From the NCBI GenBank assembly GCA_964639205.1, contig CAZXCG010000042.1, positions 1 through 8,050 of the forward strand: a stretch of DNA of 8,050 nt, read 5' to 3'. A program made the position numbers and the translations under genes. This document shows, in pieces, positions 5,140 through 8,050 of this stretch. Each line of letters opens with the position of its first letter. The stretch's first letter is position 1. The notes below the pieces were generated by a model. It did not search any database, had not been told where the DNA came from, and saw only the letters and a program-made list of their open reading frames with translations. The stretch is from CAZXCG01 sp964639205. GTDB lineage: Bacteria; Bacillota; Clostridia; Oscillospirales; Acutalibacteraceae.

Positions 5140-6396
5140 ATGAAAAAAAGTAAAAAAACAGCCCTGCTCGCGGCGGTTGCGGCGTTTACCTTGCTTTTTT
5201 CGGGCTGCTTTCCGAGCGGCTCGCAGACTGAGACCGGTACAAAAACAGATGAAGAACCCACCGATCTCTCGTTAGATTTTACCCGCCTTTACGGCGAGCC
5301 CGAAACCCTCACTCGAAATATGATTCCCGAAAGATATGAAGATAAGGTAAGCGATTCAATCCTGATTTCGGCGGAGGTAATTGCGCCCGATAATATCGAA
5401 TTCGGTTCGGTCACGGCGCAAGAGGCGGTTTACCCCTCTTACGAAGACCAGCAGGAGCTTGTAGACCTTTTTATGCAGGACGAAATTGTAAACGAAGAGC
5501 ATAATCAAAAAGAGGACGGGGACGGCTTTTTTGACGGCTATGATTCTTCAAGCACCGAAGCGCTCTGGTTTAATAATTCCGGTTTAACCTATTACCGCAG
5601 CGCGTCGCCGGAGGACGGTCCCACTACCTTTGATTACTACACATATTGTTACGGGAATCATTTAACCAACGCCTATTCGGCAAGGTTAAATGAGTTTTTT
5701 ACTTTAGAGGAGCTTGACGGAATAGATAAAGCATGGGCAATATCTTTGGTAAAAGAAAAGATAGATATTATTTCCGCAAAAACCGGTCTTGAGTATGAGC
5801 AGGAGCCGGAGGTTTACTGCTTTGAAAGCGACGGAGCAAGGGAATTCTACAAAACAGCATACATGTACGGTTACGATCCCGAGGATTTTAGCTTTTCCGA
5901 AGAAAACAACGCATATTTTGTGTATTTCAGGACGGTTCTTTTTGGAATGCCGGTAACGGGAGACGATTGGGTTTTTTCAGAAAGCTCGAATTCTGCCCGC
6001 GAGGCTTATGCCTACGGAATAGTGGACAAAGACGGTCTTGTGGAATTTAACGCTACCGGCGGAAGCATACCTGTTTACGGGCAGCCTGCGGCGGAAAATC
6101 TGTATAATGTCGATGTTGTTAAAAAAGCGCTTTATGATCAGTACGGTGATGACGAGCTTAAAGCAATGAACGTAGTCACCGACATATATCTGCAATATGT
6201 TAGCGAAAGCAAACAGGACGGATACTACGTTTACAGACCGTATTGGGTTTGCTATGTCGGTCATTTTGATAAAGAGAGCTTTTCCGAGGAGGAAGTGCTA
6301 AAGCAAAATCCGTATCTGGTTTTGTATGTAAGCGCGCTTTCCGGCGAGCTGCTGAGCACCTCCGACATTGAAACAATGGACAGGGAATATTTTTAA
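5140..6396 (+). CDS. Surface lipoprotein of unknown function
   Basis: A 418-residue precursor with a textbook lipoprotein signal: MKKSKK, a hydrophobic stretch, and the lipobox FSGC with acylated Cys23. A short Ser/Gly/Thr linker follows, then a large acidic, Tyr-rich globular part with no further membrane segment. It should sit on the outer face of the membrane. The last 60 residues (YYVYRPYWVCYV at 362-373, then YLVLYVSALSGELLS at 392-406) look like paired strands of the aromatic-rich 'W...YVdA.tGe' kind seen in PepSY/YycI-like domains. This is a shape resemblance, not a demonstrated match. There is no sequence likeness to the first lipoprotein (no propeller repeats, no C-x4-C motif). It lies between the secreted protein and two permeases, 14 bases before the next gene, so it likely acts with them as a binding or accessory subunit. 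Family not recognised with certainty. Confidence 0.9.
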   Translation: MKKSKKTALLAAVAAFTLLFSGCFPSGSQTETGTKTDEEPTDLSLDFTRLYGEPETLTRNMIPERYEDKVSDSILISAEVIAPDNIEFGSVTAQEAVYPSYEDQQELVDLFMQDEIVNEEHNQKEDGDGFFDGYDSSSTEALWFNNSGLTYYRSASPEDGPTTFDYYTYCYGNHLTNAYSARLNEFFTLEELDGIDKAWAISLVKEKIDIISAKTGLEYEQEPEVYCFESDGAREFYKTAYMYGYDPEDFSFSEENNAYFVYFRTVLFGMPVTGDDWVFSESSNSAREAYAYGIVDKDGLVEFNATGGSIPVYGQPAAENLYNVDVVKKALYDQYGDDELKAMNVVTDIYLQYVSESKQDGYYVYRPYWVCYVGHFDKESFSEEEVLKQNPYLVLYVSALSGELLSTSDIETMDREYF

Positions 6397-6410
6397 TCCA
6401 GGTGTAAAGT

Positions 6411-7220
6411 ATGAAAAAGCATATAATATCTTTATATATAAAAGAAGTGTTTATAACGCCCGGGCTGTACATAGCAATTTTGGCAGTCGCCGCGCTGACC
6501 TTCTTTTCTTGTACGTATGAAGCTAACGGCGGTTACCTCAATATGACGGTACAGGCCTTTGTTATTGAAGGGAATTTCACCAAAAACATATATAGCGTCG
6601 TTGCCGTTTTGCCGATGATTGCCACCTTCTGCGACGACTGCAAGCACCAGTACCTTCGCCCTATTGTCGCCCGCTGCGGCGTGCGTAAATACGCGTTTGC
6701 AAAATTTATTGCAAGCGCTCTGTCCGCCTATTTGGTGGTGGCGGGGGGTATATTGCTTGCTACGGGAATTATGGCGACATACACCCCCATAACCGAAAGC
6801 GCTGATATTCCCGCGGAATACTCCACTATCGGTATCGGTCCCTTCAAAGAGTTTGAAACAATGGGTCTTCCCGCTTTGACGTTTATAACTCAATCACTCA
6901 TTTTTTCCGCCTATGCCGCGGTGTATGCGCTTATGGGGCTTGTGATTGCGGCGTTCATCCAAAATAAGTTTTTGACCTATGCCTCTCCGTTTGCCTTAAG
7001 CTTCATTATCGCGGAGATCGGCTACCATGCTACCTACGCATATAATTTTCCCAAGTATTTAAATATTCTCTACTTGCAAGGCGCGCGGGAATTGTTTGAG
7101 CAAAAGAGCATGCTTTTTAACGCGGTTTACGATTTGATGTTCGCGGTGATAATTGCGGCTGTTCTTTACTTTATATTCAGATATGCGGTAGAAAAGAGGG
7201 TTAAATGTGAAATCAGTTAA
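6411..7220 (+). CDS. ABC-2 type transporter permease (first of a pair)
   Basis: A 269-residue membrane protein with about six segments (near 16-34, 58-75, 97-123, 156-181, 189-207, 237-258) and a short basic C-terminal tail. The loop after segment 2 reads FCDDCKHQYLRPIVARCG (73-90), then basic residues and KF before segment 3. This acidic-then-basic cytoplasmic loop is typical of ABC-2 permeases and probably contacts the ATPase. A related pattern recurs in the next protein, so the two are probably partner half-permeases. The ATG at 6411 follows the lipoprotein stop by 14 bases with only a modest AGGTG (6400-6404), so translation may depend partly on coupling. No ATPase gene adjoins it on the left, and the next gene is also a permease. 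The ATPase may lie beyond the right edge or be the one at 1382. Substrate unknown. Confidence 0.85.
   Translation: MKKHIISLYIKEVFITPGLYIAILAVAALTFFSCTYEANGGYLNMTVQAFVIEGNFTKNIYSVVAVLPMIATFCDDCKHQYLRPIVARCGVRKYAFAKFIASALSAYLVVAGGILLATGIMATYTPITESADIPAEYSTIGIGPFKEFETMGLPALTFITQSLIFSAYAAVYALMGLVIAAFIQNKFLTYASPFALSFIIAEIGYHATYAYNFPKYLNILYLQGARELFEQKSMLFNAVYDLMFAVIIAAVLYFIFRYAVEKRVKCEIS
7195..7200 (+). promoter_or_regulatory. Ribosome binding site setting the GTG start at 7207
   Basis: AGAGGG lies 6 bases before GTG 7207, inside the end of the preceding permease gene. It supports the rare start codon and a 14-base overlap between the two genes. Confidence 0.6.
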
Positions 7221-8050
7221 AACTGTGTTTTCAATAGCTTTTTTAAATATAAAAAAGTGGCGGTCGAACTACCGCATGTGGTTCCTTGCGCTGTATATCC
7301 TTTATTTTGTGTATTTCTTAACGGAGAACGTGCCTACCGGCGTTTCTGTGATGGGCATAAAAATAAGCTGCTGGATTTTCCCCTTTTATATGGCGGGCTA
7401 CCCTATTGTTATGCTTTACCTTGCAATTCCCCTTGTAATTCTTTTTTGCGACGCGCCTTTTTTAGACGATACCCAGCCCTACATTGTGGTGCGCAGCAAG
7501 CGCCGCGTCTGGGTTTGGGGGCAGATACTTTATGTGGTTATCGCCGCGTTTATCTATGTTTTTGCACTCGAGGCTGTCACAATTATTGAAAACATCGGCG
7601 CTATGGAGTTTACAACCACCTGGGGAGAATTCATCGAAGATCCCAACGCAAATACGGCTCTTCTTGAGAATCCGCTCGGGTACCTGTTTGTAAACGATTA
7701 CATCCTCAACAATTTTACGGCGCCTCAGGCAATGTGGTTTTCTTTCCTGTATTTTTGGCTTGGCGGAATATTTATAGGTCTTTTAATGTTCTGCCTTAAC
7801 AGCGTTACAAAATCAAGAGCCATCGGCGGGGTCTGCGCCTCGCTTATGGTTGTTATGGGGTATATAGGCAACGGCAATATTCAGAATAGAGCCCCGTTTA
7901 TGGTCTGGATTTCGCCCATATCCTGGCTGTCGCTTACAAGTGTTGACGTAGGAGGAAAGACCGACAATCCCGGGTTTGCCTACACTATGATATTTTACGC
8001 CGCCGCGTTTGCTTTGCTGCTGGCGGTCATACTTATCCACAACCGCAAGC
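7207..8050 (+). CDS. ABC-2 type transporter permease (second of a pair), 3' end outside the window
   Basis: The frame is open from GTG 7207 to the right edge (281 residues) with no stop, so the gene continues beyond. I chose GTG 7207 because of AGAGGG at 7195-7200 and because the next residues (MKSVKTVFSIAFLNIKKWR) form the amphipathic, basic N-terminus usual before segment 1. Segments lie near 25-39, 55-80, 104-126, 176-196, 206-221 and 257-277. The loop after segment 2 is FCDAPFLDDTQPYIVVRSKR (80-99), then WVWGQILY before segment 3, a counterpart of FCDDCKHQYLRPIVARCG in the protein before. A polar stretch of about 50 residues (128-175) between segments 3 and 4 should face outward. Overlap and coupling indicate one heterodimeric transporter. 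An ATPase gene just beyond the edge is expected by analogy but not seen. Confidence 0.85.
   Translation, partial: MKSVKTVFSIAFLNIKKWRSNYRMWFLALYILYFVYFLTENVPTGVSVMGIKISCWIFPFYMAGYPIVMLYLAIPLVILFCDAPFLDDTQPYIVVRSKRRVWVWGQILYVVIAAFIYVFALEAVTIIENIGAMEFTTTWGEFIEDPNANTALLENPLGYLFVNDYILNNFTAPQAMWFSFLYFWLGGIFIGLLMFCLNSVTKSRAIGGVCASLMVVMGYIGNGNIQNRAPFMVWISPISWLSLTSVDVGGKTDNPGFAYTMIFYAAAFALLLAVILIHNRK

Noticed and set aside
7257..7693. Open frames on the + strand in other frames within the second half-permease gene
   Set aside because: Frame +1 from GTG 7207 is open to the edge with clear membrane segments; the others give Cys/Arg/Pro-rich strings without segments.

Overview
The window looks like the chromosome of a low-to-mid GC Gram-positive anaerobe of the Clostridia, most likely an Oscillospiraceae/Ruminococcaceae-type gut bacterium. 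This is inferred from strong AGGAGG-type ribosome binding sites, a TTGACA promoter with an A/T tract upstream, lipobox lipoproteins, and several gut-Clostridia-style ABC-2 membrane proteins. No marker gene fixes the taxon. All seven genes are on the + strand, and no RNA gene, mobile element or CRISPR array is visible.

Layout. (1) 1-1250 is the 3' part of a lipoprotein gene, cut by the window edge, encoding a probable beta-propeller with an unusual C-x4-C-x-H-x4-C motif. It is followed by a hairpin plus short T-run that could terminate transcription. (2) 1382-4302 is a translationally coupled pair: a complete ABC ATPase and a 683-residue permease that appears to be two ABC-2 permease halves fused in one chain. 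(3) 4303-4564 is a non-coding promoter/leader region: a 31-nt A/T-only tract, a perfect TTGACA -35 box with an extended -10, and a structured leader of about 130 nt. (4) 4565-5035 encodes a small secreted protein with a signal peptide, an Ala/Glu/Val-rich stretch and a Ser/Thr/Asn/Tyr-rich domain with four cysteines. It is followed by a perfect 12-bp inverted repeat (5081-5109). (5) 5140-6396 encodes a second, unrelated lipoprotein. (6) 6411-7220 and 7207-8050 (open at the right edge) are two overlapping single ABC-2-like permease genes. The last has a GTG start.

How it may work together (inference): the cassette from 4400 to beyond 8050 looks like one operon led by a highly transcribed secreted protein, followed by a surface lipoprotein and two transporter half-permeases. 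It lies next to a separate ATPase/fused-permease exporter and its own lipoprotein. This plan (small secreted product, strong promoter, attenuating hairpin, surface lipoprotein, ABC export/immunity proteins) resembles bacteriocin-like or peptide export/self-protection loci of Firmicutes. The secreted protein is not one I can assign to a named family, so the functional proposal remains a hypothesis.
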